A DNA stretch of 64,000 bases from Pseudomonas extremorientalis (GCF_001870465.1 NZ_MDGK01000063.1:171745-235744), one strand, 5' to 3'; shown: positions 8,089 to 17,281, numbered from the stretch's first letter. Made by a program: numbers and translations. Notes: generated by a model not told the origin, from the letters alone.

Positions 8089-10539
8089 TTAGTCGAGGGC
8101 TTTCCAGATCTCGGTCGCGTACTCCCTGATCGTCCGGTCCGAGCTGAACCAGCCCATGCGCGCCGTATTCAGCACCGCCGAACGCCACCACGCCTTGGAA
8201 TCATGCCAATGCGCCTCGACCCGCGCCTGGGCGTCCCAGTACGAATCGAAGTCGGCGCACACCAGGAATCGATCGTAGTCGATCAACCCATCGATCAACC
8301 CCACGTAGCGGCCCGGATCATCCGGCGAGAACACCCCGCCGCGGATCGCTTGCAGCACATCGTTCAACCGATGGGAGGCGGCGATGTCCGGCCCGGCGTT
8401 GAACTCCCCGGCGTGTTTGCGGGCTTCCACTTGCTGCGCGCTGAGGCCAAAGATAAACATGTGCTCGGCCCCCACGCGCTCATGCATTTCAACGTTGGCG
8501 CCGTCCATGGTGCCGATGGTCAGCGCACCATTGAGGCCGAACTTCATGTTGCTGGTGCCCGAGGCTTCGAAGCCGGCGGTAGAGATCTGCTCCGACAAGT
8601 CCGCCGCCGGAATGATGCTTTCCGCCAGGCTGACGTTGTAGTTAGGCAGGAACACCACCTTGAGCAGGCCGCGCACGGTCGGGTCGTTGTTGACGGTGCG
8701 CGCGATGTCGTTGGTCAGCTTGATGATTAACTTGGCCTGGTGGTAACTGGCCGCCGCCTTGCCCGCGAAGATCTTCACGCGCGGCACCCAGTCGGTGCCC
8801 GGTTCGGCACGGATCGCCTGATACAGCGCCACGGTGTGCAGCAGGTTGAGCAGTTGGCGCTTGTACTCGTGGATACGCTTGACCTGCACGTCGAACATCG
8901 CCGCCGGGTTCACTGCAATGCCCAGGCGCTCGTGGATGATGTCGGCCAGTGCACGCTTACTGTGTAAACGTTGCTCGGCAAACGTCTTGCGGAATGTCTG
9001 TTTCTCGGCAAAGGGTTCAAGTTCCAGCAGTCGCTCTTCGGGCTTGTCGAGAATGTCCGGACCGAGCGCCTCCACCAGCATGGACGTGAGCTTGGGGTTG
9101 GCCTGGTACAACCAGCGACGGAAGGTAATGCCGTTGGTTTTGTTGTTGATGCGCTCCGGGTACAGCTTGTGCAGTTCGGAGAACACAGTGCTGCGCATCA
9201 GTTGTGTGTGCAGGCCGGACACGCCGTTGACGCTGTGGGAACCGAGGAATGCCAGGTTGCCCATGCGCACACGGCGGCCGTTATCTTCTTCGATCAGTGA
9301 GACGGCGCGCAGCACATCGAAATCGTGGATGCCTTTGGCGCGCAGCGAATCGATGTGCTGGGCGTTGATCAGGTAGATGATCTGCATGTGCCGGGGCAGC
9401 ATGCGTTCCATCAGGCCCACAGGCCAGGTTTCCAAGGCTTCGGGCAACAGCGTGTGGTTGGTGTAGGAAAGGGTTTCAACGGTGACGTCCCAAGCTGCTT
9501 CCCACGGAATATCGTGCAAATCCACCAACTGCCGCATCAACTCGGCCACGGCAATGGACGGGTGCGTGTCGTTGAGCTGGATCGCCGCGTGTTCGCCCAG
9601 GCTCAGCACCGAGCCGTGCATGTTCTTGTGACGGCGTAGCAGGTCCTGCAATGAAGCGGAGACAAAGAAGTATTCCTGACGCAGGCGCAGTTCCTGCCCC
9701 GCTTCGGTGCTGTCGGCTGGGTAAAGTACGCGGGAGATGCTTTCAGCCCGGGCCACTTCGGCGACAGCGCCCAAGTGGTCACCGGCGTTGAAGCGCTCCA
9801 GGTGCAAGTCTTCCACCGCACGGGCACGCCACAGGCGCAGGGTGTTGACGCTGGCGCCACGCCAGCCGACGACCGGAGTGTCGTAGGCCACGGCCCGGAC
9901 GGTTTCGTTGGGCGACCACACCTGAATCATCTTGCCGGAGGCATCCGCCAAGGTTTCGACGCTGCCGCCAAAGCCGATCGGGTAAATCACTTCGGCCCGC
10001 TCGAACTCCCACGGGTTGCCGAAATCCAGCCAACGCTCGGTCTGCTCCTGCTGCCAGCCATCGACAATCGCCTGGCGGAATAAGCCGTGCTCATAACGAA
10101 TGCCATAACCATGGCCGGCAATGCCCAGGGTCGACATGCTTTCCATGAAGCACGCCGCCAGGCGGCCCAAGCCACCGTTGCCGAGCGCCGCGTCAGGCTC
10201 CAGCAGGCGGATACGCTCCAGGTCGACGCCCAGCTCGGACAACGCTTCGCGCGCAATCTCCAGCACGCCAAGGTTGCTCAGGCTGTCGTAGAGCAGGCGG
10301 CCGATGAGGAATTCCAGGGAAAGGTAATAAACGCGTTTCTGGCCTTTGCGGTAGATACGCCGCGTATGGTCCATCCAGTGGTCGACCATCTGGTCGCGGG
10401 CGGCCAGGGCAATGGCTTCGAACCAGTCGTGGTCGAAGGCGTGATCCGGGTCCTTGCCCACCGCGTAGGTGAGTTTGGTCAAGACGGCATCGCGGAATGC
10501 GGCTACCTCTGCTTCTCGTGCAAGTGGTTCCTGAGACAT
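8089..10539 (-). CDS. glgP: Glycogen/starch/alpha-glucan phosphorylase
   Basis: 816 residues. The start is ATG 10539 (MSQEPLAREAEVAAFRD); the codon before it is TTG. GH-like GT35 features are clear: YYLSLEFLIGRLLYD, DAALGNGGLGRLAACFMESM, HGLFRQ, and the pyridoxal-phosphate lysine in EASGTSNMKFGLNGALTIG. The enzyme releases glucose-1-phosphate from alpha-1,4-glucan using inorganic phosphate. It stands alone here, not with the glg or trehalose synthesis genes, as in many pseudomonads. Length is normal for bacterial enzymes (about 815). A REPIN follows the stop codon; no T-tracted terminator is seen. Confidence 0.96.
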   Translation of the reverse strand: MSQEPLAREAEVAAFRDAVLTKLTYAVGKDPDHAFDHDWFEAIALAARDQMVDHWMDHTRRIYRKGQKRVYYLSLEFLIGRLLYDSLSNLGVLEIAREALSELGVDLERIRLLEPDAALGNGGLGRLAACFMESMSTLGIAGHGYGIRYEHGLFRQAIVDGWQQEQTERWLDFGNPWEFERAEVIYPIGFGGSVETLADASGKMIQVWSPNETVRAVAYDTPVVGWRGASVNTLRLWRARAVEDLHLERFNAGDHLGAVAEVARAESISRVLYPADSTEAGQELRLRQEYFFVSASLQDLLRRHKNMHGSVLSLGEHAAIQLNDTHPSIAVAELMRQLVDLHDIPWEAAWDVTVETLSYTNHTLLPEALETWPVGLMERMLPRHMQIIYLINAQHIDSLRAKGIHDFDVLRAVSLIEEDNGRRVRMGNLAFLGSHSVNGVSGLHTQLMRSTVFSELHKLYPERINNKTNGITFRRWLYQANPKLTSMLVEALGPDILDKPEERLLELEPFAEKQTFRKTFAEQRLHSKRALADIIHERLGIAVNPAAMFDVQVKRIHEYKRQLLNLLHTVALYQAIRAEPGTDWVPRVKIFAGKAAASYHQAKLIIKLTNDIARTVNNDPTVRGLLKVVFLPNYNVSLAESIIPAADLSEQISTAGFEASGTSNMKFGLNGALTIGTMDGANVEMHERVGAEHMFIFGLSAQQVEARKHAGEFNAGPDIAASHRLNDVLQAIRGGVFSPDDPGRYVGLIDGLIDYDRFLVCADFDSYWDAQARVEAHWHDSKAWWRSAVLNTARMGWFSSDRTIREYATEIWKALD

Positions 10540-10767
10540 CAATTGCGACCTCGGGCGAGATAGAAGGAGTTGCTAGAGCCTAGACGGTCTGACAGGCGGT
10601 AGACGCGCTGGTTCGGCAGTTTTTTAACGCATTCACCGTTGTGTGAATTAGATGCAGGGGTCGTGCCCGATCTGCCTTTGAGCTGAAACCCAGAAAATAT
10701 TGTTCAAAAAATCACCAATCCCGGTATGATCGCGCGCCCGGACACAGCCCCACCTTTTGGAACCCTG

Positions 10768-11202
10768 ATGAAGCCTCAATTGATCGCCGCCGCGGAACTC
10801 GACCGTCTTGAAACGTGGCAGAAATATTCCGCGCATATGTGCGGTGGTTGCGTGTCCAGCTGCTGCACGCTGCCGGTCGAAGTGAAGATCAAGGACCTGA
10901 TCCGCATTGGCATCGTCGATGAATTCGAGCGTGGCGACCCGCCGAAGAACATCGCCAAGCGCTTGCAGAAGGAAGGCATCGTCGAGCGCTTCAATTCCAA
11001 ATCCGAGATTTTTACCCTGCAGCGCATGAGCAACAACGATTGCCTGTACCTGGATCGTAAGACGCGCTTCTGCACTATTTATGACAAGCGCCCGGATACC
11101 TGCCGCAACCACCCGAAGATCGGGCCGCGTCCGGGATATTGCGCGTACAAGCCGAAGGAAGTGGCGCGCGAGACCACGTTCAAGACCCTCGACAAGTTCT
11201 GA
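10768..11202 (+). CDS. YkgJ-family cysteine cluster protein
   Basis: 144 residues beginning MKPQLIAAAELDRLETWQKY. I chose ATG 10768; the in-frame ATG at 10726 lies on what looks like a -10 box (TATGAT, 10725-10730). The protein has the CxxCxxxCC-type cluster near the N-terminus (CGGCVSSCC) and further cysteines in CLYLDRKTRFCTIYDKRPDTC and PGYC, the pattern of the UPF0153/YkgJ family, presumed to bind Zn or Fe. Function is unknown. It is divergent from glgP and convergent with typA, separated from the latter by a REPIN and a bidirectional terminator. Confidence 0.88.
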   Translation: MKPQLIAAAELDRLETWQKYSAHMCGGCVSSCCTLPVEVKIKDLIRIGIVDEFERGDPPKNIAKRLQKEGIVERFNSKSEIFTLQRMSNNDCLYLDRKTRFCTIYDKRPDTCRNHPKIGPRPGYCAYKPKEVARETTFKTLDKF

Positions 11203-11228
11203 TCAGGGTTTTGCGGGGCTTTCAAGGG

Positions 11229-11308
11229 CCCTATCGGGGGCAAGCCCCCTCCCACACTTGAAAGTGTTCACAGTTCAAAATGTGGGAGGGGGCTTGCCCC
11301 CGATAGGG
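11229..11308. repeat. REPIN, tail-to-tail orientation
   Basis: Two perfect REP cores in the arrangement opposite to the other elements here (outer ends CCTATCGGGGG and CCCCCGATAGG, inner ends TGTGGG facing each other), separated by 24 bases. It lies between convergent ykgJ-like and typA genes. Confidence 0.9.
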
Positions 11309-11341
11309 TCGGCACAGTCACCACAAAACCTGCAGGCATAA

Positions 11342-11377
11342 AAAAACGCCCCCGGCCTTTCGACCGGGGGCGTTTTT
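11342..11377. terminator. Bidirectional intrinsic terminator between ykgJ-like gene and typA
   Basis: A perfect 14-bp stem (AAAAACGCCCCCGG with CCGGGGGCGTTTTT) has T-runs on both strands. It serves typA on the minus strand and probably the upstream plus-strand gene as well. Confidence 0.93.
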
Positions 11378-11395
11378 CATTCAGCCTGAGTTAAC

Positions 11396-13216
11396 TCAGT
11401 TCTTGGCTTTCTTGGCAGCGCGGGTACGCTCGCCTTCGTCCAGGATCTTCTTACGCAGGCGGATCGACTTAGGCGTGACTTCACACAGCTCGTCGTCCTG
11501 GATGAATTCCAGGGCCTGTTCCAGGGTGAAGCGAACAGGTGGAACCAGGGCGATGGTTTCGTCTTTACCCGAAGCACGCATGTTGTCGAGCTTCTTGCCT
11601 TTGGTTGGGTTGACGCCCATGTCGTTGTCACGGCTGTTCAGACCAACGATCTGACCGTTGTAGATCTCTTGACCGTGCTCAACGAACAGCTTGCCACGCG
11701 CCTGGAGGGTTTCCAGGGAGTAGGTCAGTGCCTTGCCGGTTTCTACCGAGACCAGAACACCGTTCTGACGGCCGGACATGTCGCCGGACTTCATGGTGTC
11801 GTAGCGATCGAAGATCGAGGTCAGGATGCCAGCACCGTTGGTCAGGGTCAGGAACTGGTTACGGAAACCGATCAGACCGCGAGCAGGGATGTTGTATTCC
11901 AGACGCACACGGCCTTTGCCATCCGGCACCATGTTGGTCAGGTCGCCTTTACGCAGGCCCATCTCTTCCATGACCTTGCCCTGGGATTCTTCAGGGGTGT
12001 CGATGGTGACGTTTTCGAACGGTTCCTGCTTCACGCCGTCAACTTGACGGATGATCACTTCAGGACGACCAACGCCCATTTCGAAGCCTTCGCGACGCAT
12101 GGTTTCGATCAGTACCGAGAGGTGCAGCTCACCACGGCCGGAAACCTTGAACTTGTCAGCCGAGTCGCCTTCTTCAACGCGCAGGGCAACGTTGTACAGC
12201 AGCTCTTTGTCCAGACGCTCCTTGATGTTACGGGAGGTCACGAACTTGCCTTCTTTACCGCAGAAAGGCGAGTCGTTTACCTGGAAGGTCATGGAAACGG
12301 TTGGCTCGTCAACGGTCAGAGGCTTCATCGCTTCTACCGCGTCCGGGTGGCACAGGGTATCGGAGATGAACAGCGAGTCCATACCGCTGATGCACACGAT
12401 GTCGCCAGCTGCAGCTTCTTCAACGTCGATGCGGTGCAGGCCGTGGTGGCCCATCAGCTTCAGGATACGACCGTTGCGCTTCTTGCCGTCGGCGCCGATA
12501 GCGACAACCGGGGTGTTCGGCTTGACGCGACCACGGGCGATACGGCCAACGCCGATAACACCCAGGAAGCTGTTGTAGTCCAGTGCCGAGATCTGCATCT
12601 GGAACGGACCGTCACGGTCAACAGCCGGCGCAGGTACGTTGTCGACGATCGACTGGTACAGCGGGGTCATGTCTTCAGCCATGTCGGTGTGGTCCAGACC
12701 GGCAATACCGTTCAGGGCCGAGGCGTAGACGACTTTGAAGTCCAGCTGTTCTTCGGTGGCACCCAGGTTGTCGAACAGGTCGAAGATCTGGTCCAGAACC
12801 CAGTCCGGACGCGCGCCTGGACGGTCAACCTTGTTGATGCACACGATCGGACGCAAGCCGGCTTCGAAGGCCTTCTTAGTCACGAAACGGGTTTGCGGCA
12901 TAGGGCCGTCTTGAGCGTCAACCAGCAGCAGAACGGAGTCCACCATCGACATTACGCGTTCTACTTCACCGCCGAAGTCGGCGTGGCCCGGGGTGTCCAC
13001 GATGTTGATGTGGTAGCCGTTCCAGTTGATGGCGGTGTTTTTCGCCAGGATGGTAATACCGCGCTCTTTTTCCTGGTCGTTGGAGTCCATCACGCGCTCG
13101 TCGTTGAGCTCGTTGCGCTCCAGGGTGCCGGACTGACGCAGGAGTTTGTCTACCAGGGTGGTTTTACCATGGTCAACGTGAGCAATGATGGCGATGTTAC
13201 GTAGATTTTCGATCAC
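11396..13216 (-). CDS. typA: Ribosome-associated translational GTPase TypA/BipA
   Basis: 606 residues, the normal size. The G-domain motifs are intact: AHVDHGKTTLVDKLLRQ (G1), RGITILAKN (G2), DTPGHADFGGEV (G3) and NKVDRPGAR (G4). EF-G-like domains III and V and the BipA C-terminal domain follow, ending in a lysine-rich tail. TypA binds the ribosome and supports 50S assembly and growth under stress or cold. It is a single gene with a strong terminator (11342-11377), upstream of thiI in the same orientation with a 139-base gap. Confidence 0.98.
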   Translation of the reverse strand: MIENLRNIAIIAHVDHGKTTLVDKLLRQSGTLERNELNDERVMDSNDQEKERGITILAKNTAINWNGYHINIVDTPGHADFGGEVERVMSMVDSVLLLVDAQDGPMPQTRFVTKKAFEAGLRPIVCINKVDRPGARPDWVLDQIFDLFDNLGATEEQLDFKVVYASALNGIAGLDHTDMAEDMTPLYQSIVDNVPAPAVDRDGPFQMQISALDYNSFLGVIGVGRIARGRVKPNTPVVAIGADGKKRNGRILKLMGHHGLHRIDVEEAAAGDIVCISGMDSLFISDTLCHPDAVEAMKPLTVDEPTVSMTFQVNDSPFCGKEGKFVTSRNIKERLDKELLYNVALRVEEGDSADKFKVSGRGELHLSVLIETMRREGFEMGVGRPEVIIRQVDGVKQEPFENVTIDTPEESQGKVMEEMGLRKGDLTNMVPDGKGRVRLEYNIPARGLIGFRNQFLTLTNGAGILTSIFDRYDTMKSGDMSGRQNGVLVSVETGKALTYSLETLQARGKLFVEHGQEIYNGQIVGLNSRDNDMGVNPTKGKKLDNMRASGKDETIALVPPVRFTLEQALEFIQDDELCEVTPKSIRLRKKILDEGERTRAAKKAKN

Positions 13217-13355
13217 TTGTGTATCTCGATCAGAGGATTCGGTGTGCTGACAGGTCGTGGCAGCGATTAACAGTAGAGTCAGGCCTTGCCGTTACAGCTT
13301 GACGGCAGAGTCGGGGGGCCGGTGACGCAGGCCACAGGCAAACAGCCCCGGGCTC

Positions 13356-14810
13356 TTAGCTCGGTCGATAAACGCGCACATTGGCATGCCCCTCACTGAG
13401 CAAATGGTGGGCATGCAGGCGACTCATCACGCCTTTGTCGCAATACAGCAGGTACTGACGGCTGTTATCCAGTTCCTTGAAACGCGCGTTCAATGCATAG
13501 AACGGCAGCGTTTGTACGTCGATGCCGGCGATTTCCAGCGGCTCATCCTCAGCGGCATCCGGGTGACGGATGTCGATGACGATCTGGCCGGCCAGGGCTT
13601 CGCTGACTTCTTCGATCTTGATGTCCTGGCCCAGCTCGTCGATGACACGATCGATCGGGACCAGTTTGGCGTTCTCGAGCGCACGCTCCAGAATCGCCAT
13701 GTCGAATTCTTTCTCTTCATGCTCCACGCGGTGACGCTTGGCGTGGGTCTTGGGGTTCACCGAGATGACCCCGCAGTACTCGGGCATGTGCTTGGCAAAA
13801 TCGGCGGTGCCGATCTGCTCTGCCAGGTCGATGATGTCCTGCTTGTGGCTGGCGATCAGTGGGCGCAGTACCAGCTTCTCGGTAACACAATCGATGATCG
13901 ACAGGTTCGGCAGCGTCTGGCTCGATACCTGGGAGATCGCTTCACCGGTGACCAGCGCGTCGATCTGCAACTGGTCGGCGATCCGCGAGGCCGCGCGCAA
14001 CATCATACGCTTCAATACCACGCCCATATGACTGTTATCGACTTTGCCGAGAATTTCGCCCAGCACTTCCTCGAACGGTACGCTCACAAATAGCACGCGT
14101 TGGGAGCTGCCGTACTTCTTCCAGATAAAGTGCGCAACTTCCATCACGCCCAATTCGTGTGCACGCCCGCCCAAGTTAAAGAAGCAGAAATGGCTCATGA
14201 GGCCGCGACGCATGATCTGGTAGGCCGCCACCGTGGAATCGAAACCGCCGGACATCAGTACCAGGGTCTGTTCCAGAGCGCCCAGCGGGTAGCCGCCGAT
14301 GCTGTTGTGCTGGCTGTGGATCACAAACAACCGTTGGTCGCGAATTTCCATGCGCACTTCAATTTGCGGTGCTTTCAGGGAAATTCCGGCAGCGCCGCAC
14401 TCGCGACGCAGCTTGCTGCCGACATATTTCTCGACATCCATGGAGCTGAAGCTGTGCTTGCCGGCACGCTTGCAGCGCACCGAAAAGATCTTGCCGGTAA
14501 GCGAGTCGCCGTAGTGCTGTTTGCACTTCTCGGTGATGTCGTCGAAGTCGCCCAGCGGGTACTCATCCACCTGCAGGAAGTGCGCGATGCCCGGCATGCA
14601 GCTCAGGCGCTCGGTCATGTCCTTCAAGGCTTTGGGCTCGGTGACACGGGTTTCCAGCTCGAGATTGTCCCACACGCCGTTCACCACCACAGCCGGGTCC
14701 AGATCGCGGAGCACGGCACGGATGTTCTTGGCCAACTGACGGATGAAACGCGTCCGTACCGGTCGGCTTTTGATGGTGATCTCGGGGAAGACTTTAACGA
14801 TTAATTTCAT
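13356..14810 (-). CDS. thiI: tRNA 4-thiouridine synthase ThiI with C-terminal rhodanese domain
   Basis: 484 residues beginning MKLIVKVFPEITIKSRPVRT; the extra upstream codons to 14873 were excluded. Domain order: N-terminal ferredoxin-like domain and THUMP (to about 170), PP-loop ATPase with LVLMSGGFDSTVAAYQI, a conserved cysteine in MPEYCGVIS, then a rhodanese-like domain carrying the active cysteine in QYLLYCDKGVMSRL near the C-terminus. It thiolates U8 of tRNA (s4U) using sulfur relayed from a cysteine desulfurase and takes part in thiamine thiazole synthesis. The full-length rhodanese-bearing form is typical of gamma-proteobacteria. Confidence 0.97.
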   Translation of the reverse strand: MKLIVKVFPEITIKSRPVRTRFIRQLAKNIRAVLRDLDPAVVVNGVWDNLELETRVTEPKALKDMTERLSCMPGIAHFLQVDEYPLGDFDDITEKCKQHYGDSLTGKIFSVRCKRAGKHSFSSMDVEKYVGSKLRRECGAAGISLKAPQIEVRMEIRDQRLFVIHSQHNSIGGYPLGALEQTLVLMSGGFDSTVAAYQIMRRGLMSHFCFFNLGGRAHELGVMEVAHFIWKKYGSSQRVLFVSVPFEEVLGEILGKVDNSHMGVVLKRMMLRAASRIADQLQIDALVTGEAISQVSSQTLPNLSIIDCVTEKLVLRPLIASHKQDIIDLAEQIGTADFAKHMPEYCGVISVNPKTHAKRHRVEHEEKEFDMAILERALENAKLVPIDRVIDELGQDIKIEEVSEALAGQIVIDIRHPDAAEDEPLEIAGIDVQTLPFYALNARFKELDNSRQYLLYCDKGVMSRLHAHHLLSEGHANVRVYRPS

Positions 14811-14950
14811 GGAAACAGCGCGCGCCGGGCCTGCTGAAAAAGGGGGGCGCGGATTATAGCGGAAATCGCTCAAGGTTTAACCAGTTAATATGCACAGCAG
14901 GCGCAACGCACTAAATAGGTGCGCTTGCGCGCCTTTGCGCTACATTGAGG

Positions 14951-14967
14951 TGCGCTATTTTCGGGCT
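14951..14967. promoter_or_regulatory. Candidate NtrC (NRI) binding site upstream of glnA
   Basis: TGCGCTATTTTCGGGCT matches the NtrC consensus TGCACTATTTTGGTGCA at 13 of 17 positions, including the central TATTTT. It is centred about 94 bases upstream of the predicted start site. A weaker second copy beginning TGCACCGTTATA lies at 14978-14994. Confidence 0.55.
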
Positions 14968-15026
14968 TTTGTCGTAATGCACCGTTATAGGGGCGTTTTT
15001 GGAACAGAAAACCCATGTTGGCGCAC

Positions 15027-15042
15027 TGGCATGCAATTTGCT
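15027..15042 (+). promoter_or_regulatory. Sigma54 promoter of glnA
   Basis: TGGCATGCAATTTGCT has the invariant GG and GC exactly 10 bases apart and the TTGC of the -12 element. Transcription should begin near 15053, about 90 bases before the ATG. NtrC-activated sigma54 promoters are the norm for glnA in proteobacteria. Confidence 0.8.
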
Positions 15043-15144
15043 CTCTTGTGAGGCAGGTTGCCATGGCGGAGTATCCGCGCCGGCATCACCCACATTCTAA
15101 GGGCTAACTCCACTACCCCAGCCCGAAGCCACCCGGAGGACACT

Positions 15145-16551
15145 ATGTCGAAGTCGGTTCAACTCATCAAAGATCATGACGTTAAATGGATTGATCTGCG
15201 CTTCACGGACACCAAAGGCACTCAGCACCACGTGACCATGCCGGCTCGCGACGCGCTGGATGATGCTTTCTTCGAAGAAGGCAAAATGTTCGACGGTTCC
15301 TCCATCGCTGGCTGGAAAGGCATCGAAGCTTCCGACATGATCCTGATGCCGGACGACAGCACTGCCGTTCTCGACCCGTTCACCGAAGACCCAACCCTGA
15401 TCATCGTCTGTGACGTGATCGAGCCTTCGACCATGCAAGGCTACGACCGCGACCCACGTGCGATCGCCAAGCGTGCCGAGGAATACCTGAAGTCCACCGG
15501 TATTGGCGATACCGTATTCGTAGGCCCGGAGCCAGAATTCTTCATCTTTGATTCGGTCAAGTTCAAGTCCGACATTTCCGGCTCCATGTTCAAGATCTTC
15601 TCCGAACAAGGCTCCTGGATGTCCGACCAGGACGTGGAAGGCGGCAACAAAGGCCACCGCCCAGGCGTCAAGGGAGGCTACTTCCCGGTTCCGCCATTCG
15701 ACCACGACCACGAAATCCGTACCTCCATGTGCAACGCCATGGAAGAAATGGGCCTGGTCATCGAAGTGCACCACCACGAAGTGGCCACTGCCGGCCAGAA
15801 CGAAATCGGTGTGAAGTTCAACACCCTGGTCGCCAAGGCTGACGAAGTACAGACCCTGAAGTACTGCGTACACAACGTGGCTGATGCCTACGGCCGTACC
15901 GCGACCTTCATGCCTAAGCCACTGTACGGCGATAACGGTTCGGGTATGCACGTTCACCTGTCCATCGCCAAAGAAGGCAAGAACACCTTCGCTGGCGAAG
16001 GTTACGCCGGCCTGTCCGACACTGCCCTGTACTTCATCGGCGGTATCATCAAGCACGGTAAGGCCCTGAACGGCTTCACCAACCCGTCAACCAACTCCTA
16101 CAAGCGTCTGGTCCCAGGTTTCGAAGCTCCGGTAATGCTGGCCTACTCCGCTCGCAACCGTTCCGCCTCGATCCGTATTCCTTACGTGTCCAGCCCACGT
16201 GCTCGCCGTATCGAAGCGCGCTTCCCGGATCCGGCAGCCAACCCATACCTGGCCTTCGCGGCGCTGGTCATGGCCGGTCTGGACGGTATCCAGAACAAGA
16301 TCCACCCTGGCGACGCCGCCGACAAAAACTTGTACGACCTGCCGCCTGAAGAGGCCAAAGAGATCCCACAAGTGTGTGGCAGCCTGAAAGAAGCCCTGGA
16401 AGAGCTGGACAAGGGCCGTGCGTTCCTGACCAAAGGTGGCGTATTCAGCGACGACTTCATCGATGCCTACATCGAGCTGAAAAGCGAAGAAGAAATCAAG
16501 GTTCGCACCTTCGTACACCCACTGGAATACGAGCTGTACTACAGCTGCTGA
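15145..16551 (+). CDS. glnA: Glutamine synthetase type I
   Basis: 468 residues from ATG 15145 (MSKSVQLIKDHDVKWIDLRF), preceded by a strong GGAGGA. Signature segments are present: FDGSSIAGWKGI, the ATP-binding KPLYGDNGSGMHVHLS and the glutamate-site RNRSASIRIP. The adenylylation loop NLYDLPPEE places Tyr397 at the site modified by GlnE, so activity should be covalently controlled. It makes glutamine from glutamate, ammonia and ATP. It has its own sigma54 promoter and terminator, and is followed by a secreted chorismate mutase gene and ntrBC. Confidence 0.99.
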   Translation: MSKSVQLIKDHDVKWIDLRFTDTKGTQHHVTMPARDALDDAFFEEGKMFDGSSIAGWKGIEASDMILMPDDSTAVLDPFTEDPTLIIVCDVIEPSTMQGYDRDPRAIAKRAEEYLKSTGIGDTVFVGPEPEFFIFDSVKFKSDISGSMFKIFSEQGSWMSDQDVEGGNKGHRPGVKGGYFPVPPFDHDHEIRTSMCNAMEEMGLVIEVHHHEVATAGQNEIGVKFNTLVAKADEVQTLKYCVHNVADAYGRTATFMPKPLYGDNGSGMHVHLSIAKEGKNTFAGEGYAGLSDTALYFIGGIIKHGKALNGFTNPSTNSYKRLVPGFEAPVMLAYSARNRSASIRIPYVSSPRARRIEARFPDPAANPYLAFAALVMAGLDGIQNKIHPGDAADKNLYDLPPEEAKEIPQVCGSLKEALEELDKGRAFLTKGGVFSDDFIDAYIELKSEEEIKVRTFVHPLEYELYYSC

Positions 16552-16581
16552 TCCGGTAGCGCTGCTTAACGTGGCGTGACG

Positions 16582-16613
16582 AAAAAGACCTCCCTCGGGA
16601 GGTCTTTTTTTTG
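16582..16613 (+). terminator. Intrinsic terminator of glnA
   Basis: Stem AAAGACCTCCC with GGGAGGTCTTT and a run of eight T follows the glnA stop codon by about 30 bases. Confidence 0.95.
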
Positions 16614-16703
16614 CCTGGGGTTTAGCTGGCCGGCGGATTCTCGCGTAACTATAAGGTAGCCTCTGACTGACGCTGCTGTAGACCTGCAAACCCAATCAAA
16701 AAG

Positions 16704-16728
16704 GTGGGAAGGGGCTTGCCCCTCCCAC
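16704..16728 (+). repeat. Single REP hairpin immediately before a ribosome binding site
   Basis: GTGGGAAGGGGCTTG followed by CCCCTCCCAC folds into a GC stem with one bulged A. Its last base is directly next to the AAGGAG (16729-16734) that serves the downstream TTG-started gene, so the hairpin could affect initiation. Confidence 0.85.
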
Positions 16729-16741
16729 AAGGAGATCTTCA

Positions 16742-17281
16742 TTGAAACATAGACTTGTGTTCGCCCTGTTGTTCGCAAGTGCCAGTGCCAGTGCCGCGCC
16801 GCCCTCCCTGGAGCCGCTGCTCAACAGCATCGCCGAACGCCTGGAGATCGCCGACCAGGTCGCCCTGAGCAAATGGGACAGCAAAAAGCCGGTAGAAGAT
16901 AAAAAGCGCGAACAAGAGGTGATCGCCAGCGTCGTCGCCCAGGCACCAAGCTACAAGCTGGCCCCGACCGCCGCCGAGCAGTTCTTTTCGGCGCAGATCG
17001 AGGCGAACAAGCTGGTGCAGTACACCCACCTCTCCGACTGGCAGTTCCAGGGCAAGGCACCCGACGACCCGCGTCCGGACCTGGTGAAGCAAATCCGCCC
17101 GCAGTTGGACGAGTTGCAAAAGCGTCTGTTGCAGCAACTTGCCGACTTCACCCCGCAGCGCACTGACCCGCAGTGTCCGCAGTGGTTGGCCGAGGCCGTG
17201 CATGAGCCGCTGAACGATCCGTTGCGTCAACTGGCAATGATCCGCGCCACCGCCGAGTTGTGTATCACCCCCGCCTCTTGA
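16742..17281 (+). CDS. Periplasmic chorismate mutase (AroQ gamma class)
   Basis: 179 residues. The start is TTG 16742, supported by AAGGAG seven bases upstream and by the signal peptide that begins there (MKHRLVFALLFASASASA, cleavage before APP). No ATG gives a comparable N-terminus. The mature part is the all-alpha AroQ fold: LNSIAERLEIADQVALSKW, then KREQEVIASVV, and a C-terminal helical domain with two cysteines (DPQCPQW and AELCITP) that may form a disulfide. It converts chorismate to prephenate, but outside the cytoplasm; the physiological reason for secreted forms is unsettled. It lies between glnA and ntrBC, preceded by a REP hairpin. Confidence 0.88.
   Translation: MKHRLVFALLFASASASAAPPSLEPLLNSIAERLEIADQVALSKWDSKKPVEDKKREQEVIASVVAQAPSYKLAPTAAEQFFSAQIEANKLVQYTHLSDWQFQGKAPDDPRPDLVKQIRPQLDELQKRLLQQLADFTPQRTDPQCPQWLAEAVHEPLNDPLRQLAMIRATAELCITPAS

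Larger units (their letters stand above)
14811..15144 (+). promoter_or_regulatory. glnA control region
   Basis: This 334-base gap between divergent thiI and glnA holds the nitrogen-controlled glnA promoter (15027-15042), two candidate NtrC sites (14951-14994), several GCGC-rich dyads around 14918-14950 and the glnA ribosome binding site GGAGGA near 15136. No additional gene is supported. Confidence 0.7.

Noticed and set aside
11669..13204. Long plus-strand open frame (511 codons) opposite typA
   Set aside because: It is fully antisense to typA and has no domain or start signal; high third-position GC makes such mirror frames common.
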